Source: JABDBE01 sp963832245
GTDB lineage: Bacteria > Acidobacteriota > Terriglobia > Terriglobales > Acidobacteriaceae
NCBI GenBank assembly: GCA_963832245.1
Contig: CAWHTG010000002.1
Coordinates: forward strand, 620,001-684,000
DNA length: 64,000 bases
Reading direction: 5' to 3'
Each line of letters opens with the position of its first letter. The stretch's first letter is position 1. The notes beneath the pieces were generated by a model. It had not been told where the DNA came from. It did no database searches and worked only from the letters and a program-made list of their open reading frames with translations. Of this stretch, positions 14,835-24,200 are shown piece by piece. The translations under genes were made by a program, and so were the position numbers.

Positions 14835-16940
14835 ATGAAAATCTCTCCCCAATGGTTGCGCGATTTCGTTGACCTCAGCGTCAACTACCATCAGCTTGCC
14901 GATGATCTGACCTTGGCTGGAATAGCAGTCGAGTCGGTTAGCGGTGAGGGCGATGCGACGATCTTTGAGATGGGCATCACCACCAATCGTCCTGATGCCA
15001 TGAATCATTACGGCGTGGCGCGGGAATGTTCGGCGATATACGACCTGCCGTTGAAGCCGATTGATCCACAATTGCCCTCAGCGGCTAAAGCCGGTTCTTC
15101 TACAGGCGTTAGCGGCACGACTGAAGTCGTGCCCTCCCGGCCGGGCGGGGACGCCCGGCCTCCATTTTCTATTGATATTCAGGATGAGCAGGGATGTGCG
15201 CGGTTCACCGCCCTCATCATTCGAAACGTGACCATCAAGCCCTCGCCTGAGAAGATCGTGCGGCGGCTCGGGTTGCTGGATCAGCGGCCGATTAACAACG
15301 CCGTTGACGCTACCAATTACACGTTGTGGGAAATGGGCAAGCCCACGCACGTCTTCGACTTGGACCTGCTGGAAGGCGGGAAGATCGTGGTGCGGCGGGC
15401 GCGAGATGGTGAGGTGCTCAAGACTCTGGATGGGGTCGAGCGCAAGTTGAGCTCCGACGACCTGGTGGTTGCCGACGCGAAGAAGCCGGTGGGATTGGCG
15501 GGCACGATGGGCGGCTTCGACACCATGATTACGGAGAAGACGCGCAACATCCTGATTGAATCGGCGTGGTGGGATCCGGTGACGGTTCGCAAGCTGTCGC
15601 GGCGGCACGGCCTGCATACGGATGCATCACATCGGTTCGAGCGCGGTGCGGACTACGAGTCCACGGTCCTTTCGTGCGATCGCGTGGCTGAACTCATTTT
15701 GCAATCTGGCGGCGGCGAGCTGGTTGGTGGCCCCATTGATGTGATTGCGCGGCGGCTCGATCAGGCTCCGGTGGCGTTGCATCTTTCCGAAGTGCATCGC
15801 ATTCTCGGCGAGACACTGGAGACTACCGAGATTCTGCGCATTCTGCGGCGGCTGGGCTTCGAGTTGATCCCGGAGCCTGGGGAAGAACCCGAGTTCACAG
15901 TGCAGGTTGCGAGTTGGCGATTGGATGTGGAGCGCGAGATCGATGTGATTGAAGAGATCGCTCGGCTGCACGGTTACGACAAGTTTGCCAACACGCTGCC
16001 AGCATTTGTTGGGGCTGTAGTCGAACGGCCGGATGCGGAGAAAGACAAGAAGCTTCGGACCTCGCTACTGGCGCTGGGTTACGACGAAGCGATTTCGCTG
16101 ACGTTTATCTCGCATCGGGATGCGGAACAATTTTCGTCGGTACCAGTGATCGAATTGGCGAATCCACTGAGCGAGGAAGCCTCGGTGATGCGCACCTCGA
16201 TGGTGCCGGGCATGCTGAACATGCTGGCTTACAACCTGAACCGGGGCAGCAACCATTTGCGCCTGTTCGAAGCCGGGAATGTGTTCGAGGCGGCGGGAGA
16301 TAAGACGGTGGAATTCAAGCGCATCTGCATGGGTGCAACCGGGAACGCTTTGCCGGCGAGCGTGCATCAGGCGGCGAGGGCGTATTCATTTTTTGATCTC
16401 AAGGGCGACGTCGAAACCCTGCTGGGTGCTTTCCAGCACACCGGCCTCGAATACAAAGCGGATGCGGCGGAATATTACCATCGTAGCCGTTCGGCCTGCG
16501 CAGTCATGGACGGCGAAGTGGTGGCTCAGTTTGGACAAATCGATCCGGAGATTGCAGCGGGCCGCAAGCTCAAGCCAGATATTTTCGTCGCCGAGATTTA
16601 TCTAGACCGGCTGTACAAGCGCGGATTGCGCGCGGTTCGGTATGAGCCCTTGCCGCGCTATCCCGCGGTGGAGCGTGACTTCTCTTTTATCTTTGACGAT
16701 TCGGTTGAATTTGCGAAGATTGCGAAAACCGTGACGGGATTAGGTTTGAGCGAGTTGCGAGAGTTCGTGCCGGTCGAGATTTTCCGTGGGGGTTCGATTC
16801 CAGTGGGCAAGTATTCGCTGTTGCTTCGAGCTACATTTCAATCCGGGGAGCGGACTTTGCGCGAAGATGAAGTGGCGCGCTGGTCGGAGAAGATCATCAA
16901 AGCTCTCAAGGATTTGGGCGGGACGTTGCGTGCTTCTTGA
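14835..16940 (+). CDS. pheT: Phenylalanyl-tRNA synthetase beta subunit, lacking the tRNA-binding OB domain and carrying a translated repeat
   Basis: Core PheT is clear: N-terminal MKISPQWLRDFVDLSV, ITTNRPDAMNHYGVARE, B3/4 segment INNAVDATNYTLWEMGKPTH with editing-domain features, B5 domain (EILRILRRLGFEL), the class II-like core DEAISLTFISHRDAEQF, and the C-terminal anticodon-binding domain RYPAVERDFSFIFDD. Two oddities: residues 35-45 pass directly from LAGIAVESVSGEGD to the B1 domain, so the 110-residue EMAP/OB-type tRNA-binding domain found in E. coli PheT is absent; and residues about 83-110 (AAKAGSSTGVSG to GGDARPP) are the translation of a palindromic repeat. Length 701 against about 795 in E. 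coli. Alpha2-beta2 enzyme with PheS. Confidence 0.95.
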   Translation: MKISPQWLRDFVDLSVNYHQLADDLTLAGIAVESVSGEGDATIFEMGITTNRPDAMNHYGVARECSAIYDLPLKPIDPQLPSAAKAGSSTGVSGTTEVVPSRPGGDARPPFSIDIQDEQGCARFTALIIRNVTIKPSPEKIVRRLGLLDQRPINNAVDATNYTLWEMGKPTHVFDLDLLEGGKIVVRRARDGEVLKTLDGVERKLSSDDLVVADAKKPVGLAGTMGGFDTMITEKTRNILIESAWWDPVTVRKLSRRHGLHTDASHRFERGADYESTVLSCDRVAELILQSGGGELVGGPIDVIARRLDQAPVALHLSEVHRILGETLETTEILRILRRLGFELIPEPGEEPEFTVQVASWRLDVEREIDVIEEIARLHGYDKFANTLPAFVGAVVERPDAEKDKKLRTSLLALGYDEAISLTFISHRDAEQFSSVPVIELANPLSEEASVMRTSMVPGMLNMLAYNLNRGSNHLRLFEAGNVFEAAGDKTVEFKRICMGATGNALPASVHQAARAYSFFDLKGDVETLLGAFQHTGLEYKADAAEYYHRSRSACAVMDGEVVAQFGQIDPEIAAGRKLKPDIFVAEIYLDRLYKRGLRAVRYEPLPRYPAVERDFSFIFDDSVEFAKIAKTVTGLGLSELREFVPVEIFRGGSIPVGKYSLLLRATFQSGERTLREDEVARWSEKIIKALKDLGGTLRAS
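15081..15166 (+). repeat. Palindromic repeat inside pheT, read in frame
   Basis: Contains GCGGCTAAAGCCGG, GGCACGACTGAAGTCGTGCC and GGCCGGGCGGGGACGCCCGG in series. The first matches modules at 4921, the second a module in aguA near 47016, the third the purB/marR repeat near 7930. It is 86 bases with no stop codon in the pheT frame. Confidence 0.88.
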
Positions 16941-16944
16941 GTCG

Positions 16945-16988
16945 ACAGGTGCACTCTCCACCTGATTTCTGGGTAGCGCTACCGGGTC
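16945..16988. repeat. Short palindromes after pheT
   Basis: CAGGTGCACTCTCCACCTG and GGTAGCGCTACC (perfect 12-base palindrome) lie just after the pheT stop. There is no T-run, so a terminator role is uncertain. Confidence 0.5.
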
Positions 16989-17033
16989 GCCCTCCGCGAA
17001 TGCCATGGACGGACTGATGGAGGAAGGCGCAGC

Positions 17034-17261
17034 GTGATAAAGGGCGAAGCAAAGGATGAGAAGGAGCTGTTTGAGTTCGCAATAGAACCATTCGTGTCCG
17101 GTGGATTCCTCTTGAGTATTCGATACAGTGGCGACTGCCACCACAACATCACCGGAGCTGGCGTCTGGCCCGATATTGATAAGGCCAAGCAGATCGCCCA
17201 AGAAACAGCGAGCAAGTTACTTCACGGGGCCACAATCGTGTGGTTTGAGCGTTCAAAGTAG
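17034..17261 (+). CDS. Small protein of unknown function
   Basis: This 75-residue cytoplasmic-type product starts on GTG with a strong GGAGGAAGG ribosome site about 7 bases upstream, which argues that it is real. Sequence is acidic at the N-terminus (IKGEAKDEKELFEFAIE), then SIRYSGDCHHNITGAGVWPD and a helix DKAKQIAQETASKLLHG. No signal peptide, membrane segment or family that I recognise. It sits between pheT and an aminotransferase on the same strand. Confidence 0.55.
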   Translation: MIKGEAKDEKELFEFAIEPFVSGGFLLSIRYSGDCHHNITGAGVWPDIDKAKQIAQETASKLLHGATIVWFERSK

Positions 17262-17324
17262 CGCATTTCCGATTCTTACCTAAGCGGTGGATTCCGATCC
17301 CTCCTGTGCTAGTCTGAGCCAATT

Positions 17325-18524
17325 ATGGCTGATTTGATCGTACAACCGAAGCATTTTCTTAGTGACAAAGTTGAACATTTCACCGAGTCCGTCATTCGGG
17401 AGATGACGCGCCAAGCCATGCTCTATGGGGCGGTGAACCTGGCGCAGGGCTTTCCGGATTTTCCGGCTCCGGCGGAGATCAAGCGGGCGGCGCAAGAGGC
17501 TATAGCCGCAGATGTGAATCAGTATGCGATCACCTGGGGCGCGAAGAGTCTGCGTAATGCGATTGCGCGGCAGATGCAGGAATGGCAGGGGATCGCGGTT
17601 GATCCGGAGACGCAGATCACCGTCAGTTGCGGATCGACTGAGGCGATGATTTCGACTCTGCTGGCGGTGTGCAACAAGAGTGATGAAGTGGTGATCTTCG
17701 AGCCGTTTTACGAGAATTATGGGCCGGACGCGGTGCTGTCGGGGGCGAAGCCGGTGTTTGTGAAACTGCGGCCGCCAACGACAGCCGATGGCGAATGGAC
17801 TTTCGATGAGCGCGAGTTGCGCGCGGCGTTTCATCATTACACCAAAGCGATCATTCTCAATACGCCCAATAATCCTACGGGTAAAGTATTCACTAAGGCC
17901 GAATTAGAATTGATTCGCGATCTCTGCGTCGAGTTCAACGTTCTGGCCATCACGGACGAGATTTACGAGCATATTCTTTACGACGGCACGCAACACATTT
18001 CCATAGCGCGGCTGGAAGGCATGGCTGAGCGGACGGTCACGATCAATGGTTTGTCGAAGAGTTACAGCGTGACCGGATGGCGGGTAGGGTGGGCCGTCGC
18101 GCCGCCTGCGATCACGAACGCGATCCGCAAAGTTCACGATTTTCTCACCGTCGGCGCTCCAGCTCCTTTGCAGGAAGCGGGTGCGGCGGCTCTCGGATTG
18201 CCGCGCGGTTATTACGAGAGTCTAGCCAACGGATATAGAGCGCGTCGTGATCGTCTGATCCCGGCTCTCACGGAGGCGGGTTTCCGGTGCTTTCGTCCGC
18301 GCGGGGCGTACTACGTGATGACCGACATCAGCGCGTTTGGGTTCCCCGATGATGTGACGTTCACGAAGCATCTGGTGAAGGAAGTCGGTGTGGCGGCGGT
18401 TCCGGGATCGAGCTTTTACAATGATCCGCGGGATGGCGCGAATCAGGTGCGGTTTGCATTCTGCAAAAAGGATGTGACCCTGGATGAAGCCGGGAAGCGC
18501 TTGAGGAAGTTGCGAGACCGATAG
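17325..18524 (+). CDS. Class I/II PLP-dependent aminotransferase
   Basis: The 399-residue fold-type I aminotransferase has NPTG motif NNPTG at 182-186, TDEIY at 210-214 with the PLP-ring aspartate, the Schiff-base lysine Lys245 in NGLSKSYSVTGWRVGW, and a substrate-carboxylate arginine near NQVRFAFC close to the C-terminus. The start VNLAQGFPDFPAPAEIK resembles the methionine/kynurenine/aromatic aminotransferase branch (YbdL, KAT) more than AspC. Substrate could be aromatic amino acid, methionine or glutamine; the neighbours give no decision. Confidence 0.9.
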   Translation: MADLIVQPKHFLSDKVEHFTESVIREMTRQAMLYGAVNLAQGFPDFPAPAEIKRAAQEAIAADVNQYAITWGAKSLRNAIARQMQEWQGIAVDPETQITVSCGSTEAMISTLLAVCNKSDEVVIFEPFYENYGPDAVLSGAKPVFVKLRPPTTADGEWTFDERELRAAFHHYTKAIILNTPNNPTGKVFTKAELELIRDLCVEFNVLAITDEIYEHILYDGTQHISIARLEGMAERTVTINGLSKSYSVTGWRVGWAVAPPAITNAIRKVHDFLTVGAPAPLQEAGAAALGLPRGYYESLANGYRARRDRLIPALTEAGFRCFRPRGAYYVMTDISAFGFPDDVTFTKHLVKEVGVAAVPGSSFYNDPRDGANQVRFAFCKKDVTLDEAGKRLRKLRDR

Positions 18525-18537
18525 TTCCACCACATCT

Positions 18538-18618
18538 AGCCGAGCTTTGCTTGGCCGGACGGGTTCCCTCGGCTTCGCTCAGGACAAGCTCCGACCCGTC
18601 CCCACACGAGCAAATGGG
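18538..18618. repeat. Palindromic repeat after the aminotransferase (family B relative)
   Basis: AGCCGAGCTTTGCTTGGC, GACGGGTTCCCTCGGCTTCG and GACCCGTCCCCACACG occur in series, with arms GGACGGGT/GACCCGTCC related by inversion. The GCCGAGCTTTG and CCCCAC parts are shared with 4163-4208. Confidence 0.65.
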
Positions 18619-18695
18619 GACATCTGATATCTCCACAGGGCTTCTGCGGTATACTGCGCTCAAGATCGAAATCTTTGTGGGGAAGAAGTGAAATC

Positions 18696-18992
18696 ATGGT
18701 GGTGAGAATGGCTGAAGAAGTATCGACGCAGGTTCCTTCTGACGATTTTCAGGCGCTGGAACAAAAGGTCTATCGCACGATTGAGATGTACAAGGCGGCG
18801 CGCGAGGCGCGGTCGGCGGCGGAGCGCGATACCCAGCGCCTGCGTGAACAACTGGAAGAGCGCGAGGAGGAAGTCGAAGGCCTCCGGCGCGAAATGGTGC
18901 AACTACGCCGGGAGCGTGAAGAGATTCGCGGTCGCGTGGAGAAGATGCTGCAGCAGATCGACACGCTGGCGGAAGAGCAAGCTGCGAGCTGA
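18696..18992 (+). CDS. Coiled-coil protein, possible ZapB-like partner of ZapA
   Basis: About 98 residues from the ATG at 18696 (GGAAGAAG upstream). From about residue 20 almost the whole protein is a charged heptad coiled coil (QRLREQLEEREEEVEGLRRE, then LRREREEIRGRVEKMLQQID). It lies 45 bases before zapA on the same strand. E. coli ZapB is an 81-residue coiled coil that binds ZapA and layers the Z ring; size, structure and location fit that role, but coiled coils score alike by composition, so the assignment is inference from context. Confidence 0.7.
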   Translation: MVVRMAEEVSTQVPSDDFQALEQKVYRTIEMYKAAREARSAAERDTQRLREQLEEREEEVEGLRREMVQLRREREEIRGRVEKMLQQIDTLAEEQAAS

Positions 18993-19037
18993 ACCGCGCT
19001 CCATTCGGGCTTCAAGTTAAGAGGAGCGAAATAAGTT

Positions 19038-19370
19038 ATGGCCGACACCACCAAACAACCTGCGGCGAAGAGTGCCGAGGATACCAGCGTACGGGTGGAG
19101 ATCTTCGATCAGGCCTACAATCTGCGCGGGTCGGATGCGGAGTACATCCTTAAGCTGGCGGAGTACGTGGACGCTAAAATGCGGGCGGTAGCGAAGCAGA
19201 CCCAAACCGTGGACACGGTGCGCTTGGCGGTGCTGGCGGCGCTCAATATTGCCGACGAATATCATTTGCTGAAGCGGAACCTGGATGGCGGAGCGGTGGA
19301 GTATTTGAAGCGGGCGCATCATCTGGCGGACGCCTTGGATGAGGTTTTGGAGGAAAAGCGGCGGGCCTGA
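19038..19370 (+). CDS. zapA: Cell division protein ZapA
   Basis: The 110-residue protein has the ZapA pattern: VRVEIFDQAYNLRGSDAEYI (beta hairpin of the head domain), LKLAEYVDAKMRAVAKQTQTVDTVRLAVLAALNIADEY, and a C-terminal helix. ZapA tetramers cross-link FtsZ filaments at the division site. AGGAG ribosome site upstream. Starts after a coiled-coil gene that may be its ZapB-like partner. The C-terminal tail (DALDEVLEEKRRA) would extend the dimer coil. Confidence 0.92.
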   Translation: MADTTKQPAAKSAEDTSVRVEIFDQAYNLRGSDAEYILKLAEYVDAKMRAVAKQTQTVDTVRLAVLAALNIADEYHLLKRNLDGGAVEYLKRAHHLADALDEVLEEKRRA

Positions 19371-19463
19371 TGAAGCTCGGCGGTTCTGCTGTTCTTACTC
19401 TCTTGCTCTCTTGCGTCAGGGAGGCCGACGCAATCCACGAATAAATTCTCTAGCCTCAGCTGT

Positions 19464-20201
19464 TCAATTTTTCCTCTCTTTAAGGGCTTGTTCATACGCT
19501 TGACGAGGGTCGCGTCCAGTGACCTCTTTGTACCACGCTGGATGAAAGGTCCAGGCCCACGGTTCACTGACGGAACCGCGCGTCATAGCCTGAAAAGTTC
19601 CCGGTTCGCCGATCGTGCTGAGGTAGATGTGAATGAATATCCCGCCCAGCATGATTATTGCGGAGATATCGTGAAGGATGTAGCTGATTGCCACGGGCCA
19701 CCGGCCAAAGGTTCGCGCACCGGCCCACAGGATAATGCCAGTGATCAAGTAGAGCACGCAGCCGACGACAATCTCCCAGAACATGGCCTTCTGACCGGCG
19801 TTGAAGAAGCCGGTGTCAGGTGATTCGAGTGTTTCTTCGCCGGATACTACTCGCTTGATGTTTCGCATCCAATTCGTATCGCCTTTCGTCCACGCCATGG
19901 GTCTGATCCAGTTCAACATCTGGAGCCCAAAGAAGAAGACAAAGAACAGGCCGAACCAGGGATGCAGCTCGCGAGCGAGTGGTCCGCCGCCGAAAAGAGG
20001 TGTGAACCAGCGGAACAGCCAGGGAAGATAGACTCCGAATCCGGAGAACAATGCCAGAAAAAAGAACAGGGCGACCATCCAGTGGAGGAATCGCGTGTAC
20101 ACCGGATGGCGCAGTAACTCGCCGACATAAACTTCGGTTCTGCCTATGCGCTCGAAGGCGCGGCGGGCTTTTTCGTCGAAGCGTTCAACCGCGGTTGCCA
20201 T
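19464..20201 (-). CDS. fdnI: Formate dehydrogenase gamma subunit (cytochrome b)
   Basis: The 245-residue membrane cytochrome b556 anchors the complex and passes electrons from formate to quinone. Four transmembrane helices are visible with histidines in the expected places: RHPVYTRFLHWMVALFF (helix 1), LHPWFGLFFVFFFG (helix 2), FWEIVVGCVLYLITGIILW (helix 3) and YILHDISAIIMLGGIFIHIY (helix 4). The N-terminal extension (about 35 residues) is cytoplasmic. It overlaps fdnH by 17 bases at its start. Last gene of the fdnGHI operon. Confidence 0.93.
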   Translation of the reverse strand: MATAVERFDEKARRAFERIGRTEVYVGELLRHPVYTRFLHWMVALFFFLALFSGFGVYLPWLFRWFTPLFGGGPLARELHPWFGLFFVFFFGLQMLNWIRPMAWTKGDTNWMRNIKRVVSGEETLESPDTGFFNAGQKAMFWEIVVGCVLYLITGIILWAGARTFGRWPVAISYILHDISAIIMLGGIFIHIYLSTIGEPGTFQAMTRGSVSEPWAWTFHPAWYKEVTGRDPRQAYEQALKERKN

Positions 20202-21090
20202 TGGCGCCCTCCTTTTTTGGCGGCTCAGGCTGCGGGCGGCGCGGGCCGACAGTTACGTAGTGCAAGCAAACTCCCAGAAGTCCGAAGAGCGCGAAGGTTC
20301 CGAGCACAGGCTTGAACAGCCACTTCCATACCGTGTAGCTCCAGGGGATCACCGGATTCTTTGGCAACCCTCCATAGCGTTCGGGATCGGTCGCGTCGTG
20401 CAAAACATAAATTACGTGCGTGCCGCCGATCGATTGCGGATCGTAGACACCGGCTTTTTCGAATCCGAAATTTTCGCGCAGTTGTTTCGAGCGCTCCTCG
20501 GCGATGAACTTCATGTCATCTTTGCTGCCAAACTTCAGGCAGCCGGTCGGGCAAGCCTTGATACAAGCTGGCTCTAGGCCTTGACCCACGCGGTCGGAGC
20601 AGAGCGTGCACTTGTAAACTTTCTTCGTCGCCGGATTGAACTTCGGAATGTTGTAGGGACACCCGGAGACACAGAACTCGCAGCCAATGCAATTTTCCTG
20701 CTGGAAGTCCACGATGCCGTTGGCATATTGCACGATGGCGCCATCGGCCGGGCAGGCGCGCAGACAGCCGGGATCGGCGCAGTGCATGCACTGGTCTTTG
20801 CGCATCAGCCATTGAATCGTTCCATCTCCGTTCTGGTGCTCGTTGAACTTGATCAGGTTCCAGAAATTCCAGCGAGTCTCCGGCATCGTCTGGTAAGTGT
20901 TGTCGAATGTGGTTGCGCCGAACGGCATGTCGTTCCACTCGACGCAGGCTACCTCGCACGCTTTGCAACCGATGCAGGTGGTCGTATCTACGAGTTTGCA
21001 GACTTCGTAGTCGCGTTGTACATCGAAACCGGGCGCAGGTCCGGAGTGTCCCGAGATTTGCTTAACCTGAAGCGTCTTTCTGTCGCTCAT
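20185..21090 (-). CDS. fdnH: Formate dehydrogenase beta subunit, four [4Fe-4S] ferredoxin-type
   Basis: From the ATG at 21090 the 301-residue protein has four cysteine clusters: CIGCKACEVACVEWN, CMHCADPGCLRACPADG, CIGCEFCVSGCPYN and CTLCSDRV...CIKACPTGC. A C-terminal membrane helix (LGTFALFGLLGVCLHYV) holds it in the membrane, as in FdnH/FdoH. It wires electrons from the alpha subunit to the cytochrome b. An earlier start at 21120 (MARGF) lacks a ribosome site; AGGAA lies before the chosen ATG. Downstream it overlaps fdnI. Confidence 0.94.
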   Translation of the reverse strand: MSDRKTLQVKQISGHSGPAPGFDVQRDYEVCKLVDTTTCIGCKACEVACVEWNDMPFGATTFDNTYQTMPETRWNFWNLIKFNEHQNGDGTIQWLMRKDQCMHCADPGCLRACPADGAIVQYANGIVDFQQENCIGCEFCVSGCPYNIPKFNPATKKVYKCTLCSDRVGQGLEPACIKACPTGCLKFGSKDDMKFIAEERSKQLRENFGFEKAGVYDPQSIGGTHVIYVLHDATDPERYGGLPKNPVIPWSYTVWKWLFKPVLGTFALFGLLGVCLHYVTVGPRRPQPEPPKKEGANGNRG

Positions 21091-21126
21091 ATTCGTGCCA
21101 TTCCTAAAACCTCGTGCCACAACCTA

Positions 21127-21240
21127 CCCGGATTGTCATCCCGAGCGAAGCGAGGGATCTGTAGTTCTCGGCACGCGCAAACAGACTGCAGATTCCTCGT
21201 CGCTTGCGCTCCTCGGAATGACAAGGTTGTGAGGTTGTTC
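21127..21240. repeat. Long imperfect inverted repeat between fdnG and fdnH
   Basis: Left arm TTGTCATCCCGAGCGAAGCG...GGGATCTGTAG (21134-21165) is mirrored by right arm CTGCAGATTCCTCG...CTCCTCGGAATGACAA (from about 21187 to 21225). It occupies almost all of the gap inside the operon. Part of it recurs before pheS (13474-13553). Confidence 0.8.
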
Positions 21241-21248
21241 CACATTTC

Positions 21249-24200
21249 CTACACTTTCTTAATATTCACCAGGAAGCCCTTAAACTCCGGCGTATACGCG
21301 TTCGGGTCAATCACCGTCGGAGTCAACTGATTAGCTAGCGTCTTCGCGGTTCTGCCTTCGTCCTCGGAAATGCCGCGGAAACCCCAGTGAATCGGAATCC
21401 CAATCTGAAACATTTCTTTGCCGTCGATCTTCATGGGACGGATGCGGCGCGTTACCATTGCTTTCGCGATGTAATGACTGCGAGCGCTGGTGACGACCAC
21501 TTTCTCGCCGCCGAGGATGCCCATCTGCTCAGCCAGTTCGTGCGGAACTTCGACAAAGGGTTCTGGCACCAGTTCCACATTCATCGGATTGTTCTTAGTC
21601 CAATAGTGATAGTGCTCAGTGAGCCGGTATGTCGTGCAAATTACATTGAATCCTTGCTCGACCGTGCCGTACTTATCCATATCGGTTTTATATTTCTTCA
21701 CAACGGGGTTGGTCGACACGTTTGGGTGCAGCAGATTTGCGATCGGACTTTCGATGGGTTCGTAGAATTCTGGGAATGGGCCATCCGCCATCGCCCCCAA
21801 TGGAACGAACAATCGTCCAACACCTTCGGGGTTCATGATGAAGGGGCCCATGTGATCTTTGGGAGCGGAGTCGGGTTTGAAGTCAGGCACATCGTTGCCC
21901 ACCCATGACTGCTTGGCCTCATCCCACCAAACTTGGCGACGTGAGGGATCCCACGGTTTCCCATTCGCATCACAAGAGGCCCGATTGTAGAGAACGCGCC
22001 GATTCGCAGGCCACGACCACGCCCAGTTGGGATAGATTCCGAGGCCGGACGGATCTTCGGTTCCGCGACGCTGAATCATGCCGCCGGCCTCTGTCCATGA
22101 GCCGGAGTAGATCCAATTGCCGCAGGAAGTTGTTCCATCATCCTTGAGCCAGGCAAAACCGGGCAACTGCTGGCCGGCCTTGATGGTGATGTTTGTCTTG
22201 GGATCGGTGAGGTCGGCCAGCGCCTTGCCGTTGATCTCCTTCGCAACTTCCGTCAGTGATGGCGTGTACGGCGTGGTGTAAGCGAAGGTTGCATTCAGGA
22301 CCGGGTCGGGAAACTTGCCGCCTTCTTTCTGATAAAGCTCACGTACCTTGAGGAAGATCGTGGCCACGATGTCCTGATCGAGTCGTGCCTCTCCGGGCGG
22401 CGGAAGCGCGATCTGTTTCCACTGCAACCAGCGCGCCGAGTTGGTAAACGATCCGTCTTTTTCGGCGAAGCCCGCGCCCGGCAGCCGGTACACGGTGGTA
22501 TTGATCTTCTTTTGCTCGTCGGCGGTAATCCCCGGCGCGCGCCAGAACTCGCTAGTCTCGTCGGGGTAGATTTCGCAGACGACCAGCCAGTCAGCTTTCT
22601 TTAACGCCTCGATATTCTTCAGTGAGTCGGGACCAATCATGACCCCATTCATGCCAAAGGCAAAAATGCCCTTCACTTTGCCTTCGTACATGTCGTTCCA
22701 GATATTTACCCAGGAATAGTTGCGGTCAATCTTCGGCAGATAGTTAAATGCGAAATCGTTTTCTTTGGTGGCGGCTGGCCCATACATCGCCTTGAGGAAG
22801 GAAACTACGAACTTCGGGGTGTTCGACCAGTAGTTCATCGAATCCCAAGGGTCGGGTTTAGCCGGCGTAGGCGTGATTCGCTTCAGATAGGTCGCGAGGT
22901 CCGTGTCCGCGGGATTCGGCATCTTCAAATAGCCGGGCAGGTTGTCGAAGATTCCCGCCATATCGGTTGCGCCCTGAATGTTGGAGTGACCGCGCAGAGC
23001 GTTCACGCCGCCACCGGCGCGTCCAACGTTTCCCAGGACCATTTGCAGCATGGCTGCGGTGCGGATGATCTGCGTTCCGAAGCTGTGTTGCGTCCAACCG
23101 ACTGCGTAAATAATCGTGGCAACTTTCTTCATGTCTCCATCTTTGCGGATGGAGGTGAACATGTCGGCAGCTTTGAGGAATTGATCTTTCGGAATGCCGG
23201 TAATGCGCTCAACCATCTCCGGGGTGTAACGCGAGTATTGCTGTTTGAGAAGCTGAAACACGCAGCGCGGATGCTGCAGCGAGAGGTCGAATGCCGTCTT
23301 CGGCGGAAGCATCGCCGGCACCACGGCACCGCCACCGGCTTTGGCTCCCATAGGGCCGGCTGCCTGGTATCCGTGTCCTTCGTGAGTGTCGTCTGCGTGC
23401 GCAGGTTTGCTTTGGGGTGGATGTTGCTCGGCGGGAGTCGGCATCACCGGTTTGCCTGTCAGGTTCCCACCTTCCTCATAATTCCAGCTGGTTTTGTCGT
23501 AGACTTTCTTCTCAGGATCAAAGCCGGAGTACAAGCCATCGTCCGGCAGCTTGAATCCCTCCTTAATGATGAATGCCGCGTTAGTGTAATTGACCAGATA
23601 GTCGTGCGCGATACGGTTATTCGAGATGGCGTAGTTGATGACCCCGCCGAGGAATGCAATGTCTGCGCCCGCGCGAATCTGCAGATAAAGATCGGCGTTA
23701 GCAGCGGTGCGGGTCAGCCGCGGATCGACCACGATGGTCTTGGCATTGCGATGGATCTTGGCTTCAACCGCCCACTTGAAGCCGCAAGGATGGTTCTCAG
23801 CTGGATTGCCGCCCATGATCAACATCATGTCGGTGTTCTTGATGTCGATCCAGCCATTGGTCATTGCACCGCGTCCGAATGTGGGCCCCAAACTGGAGAC
23901 CGTAGGGCCGTGTCAAACCCGGGCCTGGTTTTCCAGGTAGCAGACCCCCAGGCTGCGCATGCTTTTGACCACCAGATAATTAAACTCGTTGGTATCGGTA
24001 CAGCCGCCGGTGAAGGCAATGCCTTCGCAGCGATTCACGGTGTGCCCCTGCGCGTCTTTTTCCGTGAAGGTGTCGTCACGGGTCTTCTTCACCTTCGCGG
24101 CGATTTCGCTATACGCCTGCTCCCAGGAGATGTCTTCCCAATCCGTGGCTCCCGGCCTGCGCACCTGCGGCTTCAGTAGGCGGCGATCATTCAGAATGTC

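Noticed and set aside
19371..19463. Possible 6S RNA downstream of zapA, as in E. coli
   Set aside because: Gap is only 93 bases and lacks a long closing stem; a TTGCGTC/GACGCAA hairpin is all that is there.
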